This document shows, piece after piece, positions 1 through 8,583 of a stretch of DNA of 64,000 nt. The notes beneath the pieces were generated by a model. It was not told the origin of the DNA. It saw only the letters and a list, made by a program, of their open reading frames with translations, and did not search any database. How positions within the stretch are numbered: position 1 is the first letter of the stretch; each line of letters opens with the position of its first letter. Source of the DNA: Anaerolineaceae bacterium (GTDB lineage Bacteria > Chloroflexota > Anaerolineae > Anaerolineales > Anaerolineaceae); NCBI GenBank assembly GCA_016841525.1, contig JAENYZ010000003.1:1-64000 (forward strand), in the 5' to 3' direction. The position numbers and the translations under genes were made by a program.

Positions 1-60
1 ATAGCCGGTGGTTTTTTGTTTCGGGCGTTCCGCCCTCAACCCCCTAAAGGGTTAAAAATT

Positions 61-88
61 ACAGAGACGTTGCTTTCAACGTCTCTGT
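61..88. repeat. Palindromic hairpin repeat (GTAGAGAC-type)
   Basis: This is a near-perfect inverted repeat: AGAGACGTTG and CAACGTCTCT flank a short loop. It resembles the palindrome at 33772-33801 and belongs to the short hairpin repeats often dispersed in Chloroflexota and cyanobacterial genomes. It could also act as a transcript end for a gene to the left, but no long T run follows it. Confidence 0.6.
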
Positions 89-140
89 GTTTATATCTAC
101 CTTGATGTTATGATTGGAAGTGACCATTTAGGAGGCACAA

Positions 141-839
141 ATGCACTTTTCAGATCAAAATTGGATGCAAATTGAAGCTTATCTGGAAAAAGATGACCGT
201 GTGATGCTCATCCTGGGTGCCTGTGAGCAGCATGGCTACTTGAGCTTGCTCACCGATACCAAAATCCCTTTAGCCCTGGCGGAAGCTGCCAGTGACAAAA
301 CCGGGGTCATGATTGCACCACCCCTCAACTTCGGATGTTCGCCTTATTTTCTTGATTATCCCGGTACGATCAGTTTACGTTTACACACATATCTCGACCT
401 TGTCGAAGATATCTTGCGATCATTGTATGGTGCCGGCTTTCAAAAAATATTGATCCTTAACGGGCATGGTGGAAACACGCCAGTCCGCACACATTTGGTC
501 CAGATGGTCAATGAACTGCCAGATTTACGCTTGCGCTGGTACGCCTGGTGGACAACCGAAACCGTTGCAAAAATTGCTGCAAAACACCATCTCGACACAC
601 AGCATGCAAACTGGATGGAAGCTTTTGACTTCACCCAGGTGGCGGCATTGCCCAAAAGCATCAAGCCCATCCTCAATGCCAGTGAAGACATCATGGGGAA
701 AACTGCCACCCGAAAAACCTACGGCGACGGCTCCTTTGGCGGCGCTTATCAGGCTGACCCCAGCATCATGCAAGAAATGTTTGACGCCTGCCTGGAAGAC
801 ATTCTTCATTTATTGAATTTTGATAAGGCACAGGATTGA
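141..839 (+). CDS. Creatininase family protein (amidohydrolase)
   Basis: This is a 232-residue member of the creatininase/creatinine amidohydrolase family. These are cytoplasmic metal-dependent enzymes that open lactam or formamide bonds, for example in creatinine or in FAPy compounds of riboflavin and F420 synthesis. Visible family marks are Glu-Gln-His near residue 30 (GACEQHG), an Asp at about 40, and the metal-site loop LNGHGGN near residue 107. A later Glu would complete the metal site. The ATG is preceded by a good Shine-Dalgarno sequence (TAGGAGG, 7 bases upstream). It stands alone, with DUF5680 58 bases downstream, so context gives no substrate. The family is clear; the substrate cannot be told. 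Confidence 0.85.
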   Translation: MHFSDQNWMQIEAYLEKDDRVMLILGACEQHGYLSLLTDTKIPLALAEAASDKTGVMIAPPLNFGCSPYFLDYPGTISLRLHTYLDLVEDILRSLYGAGFQKILILNGHGGNTPVRTHLVQMVNELPDLRLRWYAWWTTETVAKIAAKHHLDTQHANWMEAFDFTQVAALPKSIKPILNASEDIMGKTATRKTYGDGSFGGAYQADPSIMQEMFDACLEDILHLLNFDKAQD

Positions 840-896
840 CTGCAAAGACACCAAAAATAACAGAATGACTTTCTTTGATGATTTAAGAGAGGACAA

Positions 897-1358
897 ATGA
901 ATAAGATGACTGAGCTGCACAAATTTATTGTCTCTGCAAAAGCTGCAACTTATGTGGGAGACGGAGAATCAATCGAGTCCTGCCGAAAAGGGTCTCACGA
1001 CTTATCTTTTGCAGATGGAAATTATCGCTACCTGGACAGCTATTTTGGCGGTGCGAATTTCATTGGTGAAGAGGTTGTCTATGAGAATGAGATACCTGTG
1101 TGGGGAATGAATTATTACGGTCAAATTCTTAATCCACAAAAAATAACTTCAGCCCAAACCGGTATGATGATCAAAGCCAGCCTCTCCCAAATGTATGCTG
1201 AAGGGCGTTTCCTGGGCGGCTGGGAGTATGCGCAAGATGACTTAACTTACCATGATACGTCCGACGGTAACCTTGAATGCTTTAACGGTCTTGAATGGAT
1301 CGAAAAAGATGGCATTAAGGTCTATGAGCTTGTGTACCATGGTGGATTAATTATTTAA
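897..1358 (+). CDS. DUF5680 domain protein
   Basis: This 153-residue protein has no signal peptide or membrane segment. The central block FIGEEVVYENEIPVWGMNYYG, followed by a predicted alpha/beta C-terminus rich in aromatic residues, matches what I recall of DUF5680, a domain found alone or attached to XRE-type helix-turn-helix regulators in Firmicutes and Chloroflexota. No helix-turn-helix is present here. The start at 897 has GAGG five bases upstream. The function of this family is not known. It may be cotranscribed with the creatininase gene 58 bases upstream, but nothing ties them functionally. Confidence 0.7.
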   Translation: MNKMTELHKFIVSAKAATYVGDGESIESCRKGSHDLSFADGNYRYLDSYFGGANFIGEEVVYENEIPVWGMNYYGQILNPQKITSAQTGMMIKASLSQMYAEGRFLGGWEYAQDDLTYHDTSDGNLECFNGLEWIEKDGIKVYELVYHGGLII

Positions 1359-1488
1359 ACTAATTACACACAGTTGAATAACAAGCTCCTCAGATGCTTA
1401 TTAAGCTTATAAGAAACCAGGCGTTACCTTAACAAATCTGAATGTTATAATTTTTATAAACGAAAATAAAAAATTTGAAAGGACGATC

Positions 1489-1902
1489 ATGAATAATAGC
1501 CATCACGAAAAGAAAGTTGTTGTCACCGATAAGGCACCCAAAGCCATTGGACCTTATTCCGCTGGCGTATCGACCGGACACCTTGTTTTTACAGCCGGGC
1601 AGCTGGGCATGGATCCCAAAACCGGCGATCTTGTTGAAGGTGGCATTCAAGCCCAAACCCTCCAGGCACTCAATAACCTCAAAGCTGTTCTGGAAGCTGC
1701 AGGCTCAAAGCTCGAACTGGTTATTAAGACCACGGTTTTTCTTAAAGACATCAATGCCTTTGGCCAGATGAACGAAGTTTACGGCACGTTCTTTACCAAG
1801 AACTTCCCCGCCCGCTCAGCCTTCCAGGTAGCTGCCCTGCCGAAAGGGGCAGATGTTGAGATTGAAGCGGTAGCCCTTCTCCCCGGTGACGCTGAGGAAT
1901 AA
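1489..1902 (+). CDS. ridA: RidA family reactive intermediate deaminase
   Basis: RidA (YjgF/YER057c/UK114) hydrolyses reactive enamine/imine intermediates released by PLP enzymes such as threonine dehydratase, giving 2-ketoacids and ammonia. It works as a cytoplasmic trimer. The 137 residues show the family pattern: APKAIGPYSAGV near the N-terminus, VFTAGQLGMDPKTG, then the C-terminal signature block PARSAFQVAALPKGADVEIEAVA, in which the Arg at about residue 106 and the Glu near 121 are the usual active-site residues. The ATG at 1489 follows GAAAGGACGATC, a good ribosome site. A TATAAT at 1446-1451 could be its -10. A PLP enzyme of the D-cysteine desulfhydrase family lies 7 kb downstream. Confidence 0.93.
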   Translation: MNNSHHEKKVVVTDKAPKAIGPYSAGVSTGHLVFTAGQLGMDPKTGDLVEGGIQAQTLQALNNLKAVLEAAGSKLELVIKTTVFLKDINAFGQMNEVYGTFFTKNFPARSAFQVAALPKGADVEIEAVALLPGDAEE

Positions 1903-2019
1903 TTTATTAAACCTGGACATTTATAATAAAAGGAAAGTTGACAACAAACTGCCGCACAATGGCAGTCGGATATTATATGTTTAATGTCACCCAAAGGAAC
2001 TTCAATTTGGATAGGAAAA

Positions 2020-3027
2020 ATGGCCGCTAAAGTCTCCATCATTGTCCCCTGCTATAACGAGCGCACCACCATCACATTGCTGCTGGACGCTATTTATGGA
2101 CAAAGTTATCCTTTAGATCAAATGGAACTGGTGATTGCTGATGGCGGCTCCGATGACGGTACGGTTGAGGTCATCAATGAATGGCATCAAAACCATCCGG
2201 ACTTAAGGGTCAAGGTCATTAAAAACCCAAAGCGAATCATCCCGGCGGCCTTGAACATAGCCATTAAGGCATCAACCGGTGATATCATCGTTCGATTGGA
2301 TGCGCATTCAAAACCCCAGCCAGATTATATCGAAAGATCCGTCGCTGGCCTGGAAAAGGGGCTGGGTGAAAATGTAGGCGGCGTATGGGACATCCAGCCC
2401 AGGAGTGATCACTGGATTTCGCGCAGCATTGCTGCCGCGGCAGGACATCCCATCGGTGTGGGCGGTGCGCGCTATCGCTATACCGAAAAGGCTGGGACCG
2501 TGGATACCGTCCCCTTTGGGGCTTTCAAACGCGAATTACTCGACAAGATTGGCATGTTCGATGAAAGTTTGCTGACCAATGAAGATTACGAGTTCAACAC
2601 ACGCATCCGGCAAAGCGGCGGCAAGATCTGGCTTGATCCCGAAATCCGCTCGGTCTATTATGCCCGAAAAGATCTGAAAGCACTGGCTCACCAATACTGG
2701 CGTTACGGCTATTGGAAATGGCACATGTTGCGCCGCTACCCGGACACCCTGCGTCTTCGTCAGGCTTTACCACCCTTGTTTATCTTAACACTAGCTTTAT
2801 TGTTAGTATTGTCTCCCTTAGTTCCCCCGGCTTTTAATTACCTGTTGGTCGGCTTAATCAGTATATATTTCTTGATCCTCCTCCTGGCAAGTTTACAACT
2901 TTCCATTAAATATAAGGATCTGAAGCTCATCATGGGGGTTCCCCTGGCAATTGCATGCATGCACTTTGCATGGGGAAGCGGTTTCCTATGGGGTGTCATT
3001 CACCCCCAAAATAGAAATAAAGGTTAA
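2020..3027 (+). CDS. Glycosyltransferase family 2, ExoA-like
   Basis: This inverting GT2 probably adds a sugar to a lipid-linked repeat unit of an exopolysaccharide on the inner face of the membrane. The 335-residue protein starts with VSIIVPCYNERTT, followed by the nucleotide-binding ADGGSDDGT and the DXD-type DAHSKP. A late E-D pair (LTNEDYEFNTRIR) corresponds to the catalytic base region. The C-terminal third has about three membrane helices (residues 250-330), as in ExoA-type enzymes. I chose ATG 2020, which has AGGA just upstream and matches the usual domain start. An in-frame ATG at 1984 has no ribosome site. It opens a same-strand operon running to 9539. The sugar specificity is unknown. 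Confidence 0.85.
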   Translation: MAAKVSIIVPCYNERTTITLLLDAIYGQSYPLDQMELVIADGGSDDGTVEVINEWHQNHPDLRVKVIKNPKRIIPAALNIAIKASTGDIIVRLDAHSKPQPDYIERSVAGLEKGLGENVGGVWDIQPRSDHWISRSIAAAAGHPIGVGGARYRYTEKAGTVDTVPFGAFKRELLDKIGMFDESLLTNEDYEFNTRIRQSGGKIWLDPEIRSVYYARKDLKALAHQYWRYGYWKWHMLRRYPDTLRLRQALPPLFILTLALLLVLSPLVPPAFNYLLVGLISIYFLILLLASLQLSIKYKDLKLIMGVPLAIACMHFAWGSGFLWGVIHPQNRNKG

Positions 3028-3031
3028 AATA

Positions 3032-4456
3032 GTGGCTATGGAGAATAAATCTAAGCCAGAAAGATGGCATTTACGCGCGTCTGAGCGTGTAGCAATCCTG
3101 TTGATCGGGGACTTCCTTGCTGCACTAATCGCTTTATTTCTGGCACTTTATTTTTGGGCTGCCGGGGATGCCTGGATGGAGTTTTCGCTGGAATTCATCG
3201 TCTCGCGACCGCCCTTCTGGTATTTCCTTTTGCCATTCTTCTGGATCATTTTGCTTCTGGAATTATACGATGTACAGCGCGCCAGCAATACCCGTGAGAC
3301 CTTCAAGGGTATCGGTTTAGCTCTACTTATTTATGCGCTTATTTATTTGCTGATTTATTTTAGTTCAGAGCCAAATTCACTGCCCCGCCGAGGCGTTGCG
3401 CTCTTCATTATTGCAGCTGCAGCCTTTACACTTCTGTGGCGATTGGCGTATATCCGCATGTTCACCGATCCACACCTCTTGCGTCGGGTCCTGATTATCG
3501 GTGCGGGCAATGCTGGTGAAACCATTGCTGACGTCATTTCCAAACAATGGCCACCGCCCTTCAACACCATCGGGTTGATTGATGATGACCCCCAAAAACA
3601 AGGGGAAAAGTTTGGCAGTTTATCTGTGGTAGGTGACAGCAGTCAGTTAATAAGCCTGATTAAACAACATGAAATTACCGATATCATACTTGCAATCAGC
3701 GGTCAGATGAAGGGGCGCATGTTCCAGTCAATTTTAGCTGCGCAGGAAATGGGCGTCACATTAACCCCCATGCCAGAAGTTTACGAGGAGCTTCTCTCAA
3801 GGGTGCCCATTTTTTTACTCGAAGCAGAATGGATTGTGCGTTCGTTTGTTGAAAAATCCCATACCAGTACCCTCTATCAACTTTCAAAAAGCCTGGTTGA
3901 TTTTGCCGGCGGCTTGATTGGCACATTGGTGATGGGAGCATTTTTCCCACTCATCAGTCTTGGCATTATTCTCGAAACTGGTTTCCCAATATTTCTTACC
4001 CAAAACCGCCTGGGGCGCGGCGGTCAGCCGTACAAAATCATCAAATTTCGCACCATGGTTCGTGATGCAGAAAAATTCGGTGAGACCCGCATGACCGAAG
4101 AAAACGATGAACGGGTGACAAAATTCGGCTGGTTCTTACGAAAGACCCACCTGGATGAACTGCCCCAGTTCATCAATGTATTACGGGGTGAAATGAGCCT
4201 GGTTGGGCCGCGTGCGGAAAGGCCTCAACTGGTCGAGCAATTCCAAAAAGAACTGCCTTTTTATCGAGCACGTTTGCTTGTCAAACCTGGTATCACCGGG
4301 TGGGCGCAAATCAATTACGGCTACGCTGGCACCGTTGAAGAAACGGCTGTCAAATTAGAATACGATTTATACTACATTGAACATCGCAATCTCTTAATGG
4401 ACATCTCCATCATCCTGCGGACAATCTGGCAGGTGCTGGGATTCAAAGGTCAATAA
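3032..4456 (+). CDS. Undecaprenyl-phosphate sugar phosphotransferase (polyprenyl glycosylphosphotransferase)
   Basis: This WbaP/CpsE-type enzyme starts lipid-linked polysaccharide assembly by moving a sugar-1-phosphate from a UDP-sugar onto undecaprenyl phosphate. The layout is typical: four or five membrane helices (residues 15-140), a Rossmann-like CoA-binding domain (VLIIGAGNAGETIADVI, about 150-260), one further membrane segment, then the catalytic bacterial sugar transferase domain with FRTM, LRKTHLDELPQFINVLRGEM, SLVGPRAERP and KPGITGWAQINYGY. The start is probably GTG 3032 (AAAGG nine bases upstream) or ATG 3038. A longer frame opening at 2951 would overlap the GT2 gene by 77 bases and is unlikely. 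The gene lies 4 bases after the GT2 gene and 19 before the dehydratase gene. Confidence 0.92.
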   Translation: MAMENKSKPERWHLRASERVAILLIGDFLAALIALFLALYFWAAGDAWMEFSLEFIVSRPPFWYFLLPFFWIILLLELYDVQRASNTRETFKGIGLALLIYALIYLLIYFSSEPNSLPRRGVALFIIAAAAFTLLWRLAYIRMFTDPHLLRRVLIIGAGNAGETIADVISKQWPPPFNTIGLIDDDPQKQGEKFGSLSVVGDSSQLISLIKQHEITDIILAISGQMKGRMFQSILAAQEMGVTLTPMPEVYEELLSRVPIFLLEAEWIVRSFVEKSHTSTLYQLSKSLVDFAGGLIGTLVMGAFFPLISLGIILETGFPIFLTQNRLGRGGQPYKIIKFRTMVRDAEKFGETRMTEENDERVTKFGWFLRKTHLDELPQFINVLRGEMSLVGPRAERPQLVEQFQKELPFYRARLLVKPGITGWAQINYGYAGTVEETAVKLEYDLYYIEHRNLLMDISIILRTIWQVLGFKGQ

Positions 4457-4475
4457 CCCCTAAGGCAAATCTTCC

Positions 4476-6374
4476 ATGAACTTTTTAGGAAAGAAAATTC
4501 GCAATCGCTATTTGTTAATGGGGGATATTTTCCTGAGCGCTGTTGCTGTTTTAGCCAGTTACATGATTCGGTTGGAGCTTGTCGCGATATTCCCTACCTA
4601 CCAGGTCTCTTTGTTATGGATGCTGGGGATCGCGATTGTCATCAAGCCCCTGGTCTATTATTTCTTTGGTATTTACCGTCGATTATGGCGCTATGCCAGC
4701 ATTCGCGAGCTGGTATTGATCCTTGCCTCAGTCACCACTGCCTCTATGATTGTGGGGGGCGCGATGATGGGTTTATACGGCGCAAGGTTCTTTATTGGCT
4801 TTCCTCGCTCTGTGATCATCATCGATTGGCTGTTGACCCTGATCTTTATCGGTGGGTTTCGCTTTGTTTTCCGCTGGATTGCAGAAAGTTCTTCAGCAGC
4901 GGCTGACAGCTCATTACTTCACTCGCTTCATAGAAAATGGGTTCTGGTCGTTGGTGCCGGCGATGCAGGCGCAATGGTCGTCAGGGAATTGCTGAAAAAT
5001 CCACAACTGAACATGAAGCCCATCGGCTTTCTTGACGATGATCCCGAAAAACAAAACAGCAAAATCCACGGCGTTCCGGTTTTAGCGCCAATTGACGATA
5101 TCGAGCGCGTTTTTAAGACCCGTCATGTGGACGAAGTCATCATCGCTATTCCCAGTGCTTCAGGTGAGGTGCTGCGAAAAATCACAACCAAATGCCGTCA
5201 GCGCAATATCCCATTTCGCACCATGCCAGGACTATATGAACTGATCGGCGGCGCAGTCAGCGTCAGCCGATTACGTGAGGTGGATATCTCCGACTTACTA
5301 CGTCGTGAGCCTGTGAAAATGGACATTGAAGCCCTGGGTAAAGTTCTGGAAGACAAAGTGATCATGGTCACCGGCGCAGGCGGTTCAATCGGGAGCGAAC
5401 TCTGCCGTCAAATTGCAAGACTGCACCCAAAACGCATTCTCCTGCTCGGGCACGGCGAAAACAGCATTTTTAGCGTGATCACTTCCCTTAAGGAACGCTA
5501 TCCGCACCTGGACCTGGTCCCCTTAATTGCTGATGTACGAGATTTGCCGCGGCTTTCCGTCCTTTTTGATCGCTGGCAGCCGCAAGTTGTCTTTCACACG
5601 GCTGCTCATAAGCACGTCCCGCTGATGGAAAGCAATATTGAAGAAGCAGTCACCAATAACATCCTGGGCACGGATAACATTGTTAAATCCTCGCTGGAAC
5701 ATGAGGTCCAGCGCCTGGTGATGATCTCAACAGATAAAGCAATTCGACCGGTGAACATCATGGGTGCGACAAAACGCATTGCTGAAATGCTCGTCCTGGA
5801 TGCCGCTCATCAATTTGAGCGCGCTTTCACAGTTGTTCGGTTTGGCAACGTCCTTGGCAGCCGCGGCAGTGTGGTCCCCCGCTTTAAGCGCCAAATTGAA
5901 GCAGGCGGACCGGTCACGGTAACCCACCCTGAAATGAAACGTTATTTTATGACCATCCCTGAGGCTGTTCACCTAGTTTTGCAGGCATCTACCTTGAGTA
6001 AAGGCGGAGAAAATTACATTCTTGACATGGGTCAACCCGTAAAGATTCTTGACCTGGCAGAGGATTTAATTCGCCTTTCAGGGCTTGAACCTGGCAAGGA
6101 TATTGAGATTGTCTTCTCCGGCATTCGACCGGGTGAAAAACTCAGCGAAGATTTATGGGATAAGGGCTTTGCCTATTCACCAACTGCGCACCCTGATATT
6201 CACCAGGTGGATACAGAAGAAGTGCTGTCCTCAGAAGAATTAAGAGATCTGGTTGATACATTAATCGATTATGCACGTGAGGGTAAACCAGAAAAGATCC
6301 GTGCAATGCTAAGTGACATCATCCCTGGCGCGTCCATCCTTCAGCAAGAAACGGACCTCGATATGGTAGAATGA
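4476..6374 (+). CDS. Membrane-bound UDP-GlcNAc 4,6-dehydratase-like enzyme (CapD/WbpM/PglF family)
   Basis: This family makes UDP-4-keto-6-deoxy-hexosamines, the entry point to bacillosamine, QuiNAc and FucNAc. The 632-residue protein has four N-terminal membrane helices, a first nucleotide-binding fold (VLVVGAGDAGAMVVREL, about 152-260) and a catalytic short-chain dehydrogenase fold beginning VIMVTGAGGSIGSEL near 295. The catalytic motif shows the hallmark of the long-chain group: STDK is followed by M-x-x-x-K (NIMGATKR), with Met replacing the Tyr of the ordinary YxxxK pair. It follows the initiating glycosylphosphotransferase by 19 bases, which suggests that the first sugar is a 6-deoxy-amino sugar. 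The N-terminal half and the enzyme before it share a related Rossmann module. Confidence 0.92.
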   Translation: MNFLGKKIRNRYLLMGDIFLSAVAVLASYMIRLELVAIFPTYQVSLLWMLGIAIVIKPLVYYFFGIYRRLWRYASIRELVLILASVTTASMIVGGAMMGLYGARFFIGFPRSVIIIDWLLTLIFIGGFRFVFRWIAESSSAAADSSLLHSLHRKWVLVVGAGDAGAMVVRELLKNPQLNMKPIGFLDDDPEKQNSKIHGVPVLAPIDDIERVFKTRHVDEVIIAIPSASGEVLRKITTKCRQRNIPFRTMPGLYELIGGAVSVSRLREVDISDLLRREPVKMDIEALGKVLEDKVIMVTGAGGSIGSELCRQIARLHPKRILLLGHGENSIFSVITSLKERYPHLDLVPLIADVRDLPRLSVLFDRWQPQVVFHTAAHKHVPLMESNIEEAVTNNILGTDNIVKSSLEHEVQRLVMISTDKAIRPVNIMGATKRIAEMLVLDAAHQFERAFTVVRFGNVLGSRGSVVPRFKRQIEAGGPVTVTHPEMKRYFMTIPEAVHLVLQASTLSKGGENYILDMGQPVKILDLAEDLIRLSGLEPGKDIEIVFSGIRPGEKLSEDLWDKGFAYSPTAHPDIHQVDTEEVLSSEELRDLVDTLIDYAREGKPEKIRAMLSDIIPGASILQQETDLDMVE

Positions 6375-6447
6375 CGTCTCATGCGTCAATAAAGGGGAAA
6401 ATTTCATCATATGACCTATATGTCACATGATGAAATCTAAGGAGAAT

Positions 6448-7449
6448 ATGGATTTATTATCACCCCAAGCCTGGGATAACTTTATCAACGAGCATCCAGA
6501 AGCACACATCCTGCAAACCTCCTCCTGGGGAACCTTAAAATCCGCCTTTGGCTGGACGCCGCATTTTTTCCGCGAGGGAAACTTAGGCGCCATGGTTCTT
6601 TTCCGGCGACTCCCCTTCGGACTGAGCATTGCTTATATCCCACGCGGACCGGTGGGAGAAGGCGATTGGGGAAAACTTTGGGTTGGTCTGGATAAATACT
6701 GCCAAAAAGAAAATGCTGTTTTCCTGAGAGTTGAGCCAAACCTCTGGGAACCTGTCGATAAAGCTTTGATAAATCGGCAATTACCTGGCTTTATTCAGGT
6801 AGAGCAAACCATTCAACCGCCGAGAACAATCATAATCGACATTGACTCGTCAGAAGAAGATTTGCTGATGACGATGAAGTCAAAAACACGCTATAACATC
6901 CGCCTGGCTGAACGCAAAAATGTGGTGGTCAGCGCCAGCGACGATGTAGAAACCTTCCACAAGATGATGCTAACCACCGGCAGCCGGGATGAATTTGGCA
7001 TTCACAGCCTGGAATACTATCAACGCGCTTATCAGGTCTTTTCTAAGAACAATTCTTGTGTATTATTGATCGCAAAATACCAGGAAAAACCCCTTGCCGG
7101 TCTGATGGCTTTCGCCCAGGGTGAAACGGCCTGGTATTTTTACGGCGCTTCCAATAATCAAGAGCGCAATCGGATGCCCACATATTTATTACAATGGGAA
7201 GCCATGGGCTGGGCAAAAGAAAAATGCTGTAAACAATACGACCTGTGGGGCGTGCCGGATTACCCTGAAGACACGCTCGAAGAGCAATTTGTTGAACGCT
7301 CAGAGGGTCTGTGGGGCGTTTACCGATTCAAACGCGGATTTGGCGGCGAGCTCCGACGCACCATTGGCACCTGGGATCGTATTTATCGGCCGGGTTACTA
7401 CAAACTTTATCAATTGTGGGCAAGATATCGCCCGACATCTGCTGCCTGA
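6448..7449 (+). CDS. FemAB-like aminoacyltransferase, copy 1
   Basis: FemAB/FemX enzymes move amino acids from aminoacyl-tRNA onto peptidoglycan stem peptides; relatives sit in exopolysaccharide clusters with unknown acceptors. The 333-residue protein shows two GNAT-like halves and the block MKSKTRYNIRLAERK (near residue 143), shared almost unchanged with the next gene. The C-terminal block WGVYRFKRGFGGELRRTIGTWD is also family-typical. I chose ATG 6448 because it follows AAGGAG and aligns with the start of the tandem paralogue; an in-frame ATG at 6427 is possible. Downstream is a second copy, 18 bases away. No signal peptide is seen, so it acts in the cytoplasm or on the inner membrane face. 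Confidence 0.88.
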   Translation: MDLLSPQAWDNFINEHPEAHILQTSSWGTLKSAFGWTPHFFREGNLGAMVLFRRLPFGLSIAYIPRGPVGEGDWGKLWVGLDKYCQKENAVFLRVEPNLWEPVDKALINRQLPGFIQVEQTIQPPRTIIIDIDSSEEDLLMTMKSKTRYNIRLAERKNVVVSASDDVETFHKMMLTTGSRDEFGIHSLEYYQRAYQVFSKNNSCVLLIAKYQEKPLAGLMAFAQGETAWYFYGASNNQERNRMPTYLLQWEAMGWAKEKCCKQYDLWGVPDYPEDTLEEQFVERSEGLWGVYRFKRGFGGELRRTIGTWDRIYRPGYYKLYQLWARYRPTSAA

Positions 7450-7467
7450 TTTAGAGGAGGCACTTTT

Positions 7468-8583
7468 TTGGAATTACTTGATGTCAAATCTTCAAGAGAC
7501 TGGAACAAAAAAATTGAAGCCCTGCCCGGGACACATGCCCTGCAAACCTGGCAGTGGGGGCAGGTAAAATCTCGTTTTGGCTGGCAGCCATATCACCTCC
7601 TCTGGCGAAATGAAAACGCCGAAGTTGTTGCAGCCGCACTGGTCTTGCAGCGAAGAATTGACCTGGCTGGACTGCCTGCAGGAATCAGCGTCCTATATGC
7701 ACCACGCGGCCCCCTGCTGGACTGGTCAGATTCTGGGCTGGTCAAGAATGTGCTTGATGAATTTCAGAACTTTGCTGAAAAGAAAAAGGCAATCTTCTTA
7801 AAGATTGATCCGGATTTACCTCTCGGTTACGGCATCCCCGGGGACGAAAGTGAGGAATCAAAACCTGTGGGCAATGCTGTAAAGCAAGATTTGAAAGCGC
7901 GCGGTTGGCTTTTCTCAGACGAACAAATTCAATTTAAAAACACCGTGGTGGTTGACCTGACGGACGACCCGGACACAATGCTCATGCGGATGAAATCTAA
8001 AACCCGCTACAATATCCGCCTGGCTGAACGCCGCGGCGTCAGTGTGCGCACAGGCGGCATTGCCGACATTGATTCACTTTACAAGATGTATGCACACACC
8101 GCAATTCGCGATGATTTCCTTATCCGCGGTAAGGATTATTACAGGACAGTGTGGGAACGCTTTTTTACTGACGGCCTGGCTGCGCCATTAATTGCAGAAG
8201 TGGATGGCTCTCCCGTTGGCGCGGTTGTCATTTTCCGTTTTGGGGGTCGGGCATGGTATATCCATGGCATGTCCCTGGATGAACATCGAGAAAAAATGTT
8301 CAATTACCGATTGCAGTGGGAAGCCATGCTGCACTCTAAACAGGCTGGTTGTTATCAATACGACATGTGGGGTGCCCCAGACACCTTTGATGAAAGCGAT
8401 CCCCTTTGGGGGGTTTATCGCTTCAAAGATGGCTTCGGCGGGCAGGTCCAACGAACCCTGGGCGCATGGGATTATCCTGTACGCCCTCTCTTATATCCTT
8501 TGTACACCCGAATTCTCCCTCGCATACTTGGATGGATGCGCGAGAGAGGTAAGAAAGATACAAAAAGGAGTTTAAGTGCATGA
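7468..8583 (+). CDS. FemAB-like aminoacyltransferase, copy 2
   Basis: This is a tandem paralogue of the preceding gene, 371 residues, with the same MKSKTRYNIRLAERR block (near residue 172) and the same C-terminal WGVYRFKDGFGGQVQRTLGAWD type ending. It carries an insert of about 25 residues before the shared core. The start is TTG at 7468, chosen for its strong GAGGAGG ribosome site seven bases upstream and because no ATG lies nearby; the TTG may lower its output relative to copy 1. It overlaps the next gene by four bases (ATGA), so the two are translationally coupled. Different acceptor or amino-acid specificity for the two copies is likely but cannot be read from the sequence. Confidence 0.88.
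   Translation: MELLDVKSSRDWNKKIEALPGTHALQTWQWGQVKSRFGWQPYHLLWRNENAEVVAAALVLQRRIDLAGLPAGISVLYAPRGPLLDWSDSGLVKNVLDEFQNFAEKKKAIFLKIDPDLPLGYGIPGDESEESKPVGNAVKQDLKARGWLFSDEQIQFKNTVVVDLTDDPDTMLMRMKSKTRYNIRLAERRGVSVRTGGIADIDSLYKMYAHTAIRDDFLIRGKDYYRTVWERFFTDGLAAPLIAEVDGSPVGAVVIFRFGGRAWYIHGMSLDEHREKMFNYRLQWEAMLHSKQAGCYQYDMWGAPDTFDESDPLWGVYRFKDGFGGQVQRTLGAWDYPVRPLLYPLYTRILPRILGWMRERGKKDTKRSLSA

Noticed and set aside
2951-3031. Longer N-terminus for the glycosylphosphotransferase
   Set aside because: It would overlap the GT2 gene by 77 bases; a GTG with a good ribosome site lies at 3032.
7121-7567. Open frame of 148 codons overlapping both FemAB-like genes
   Set aside because: It runs in another frame across the end of copy 1 and the start of copy 2, whose family motifs are clear; its composition is that of a shadow and it has no ribosome site.
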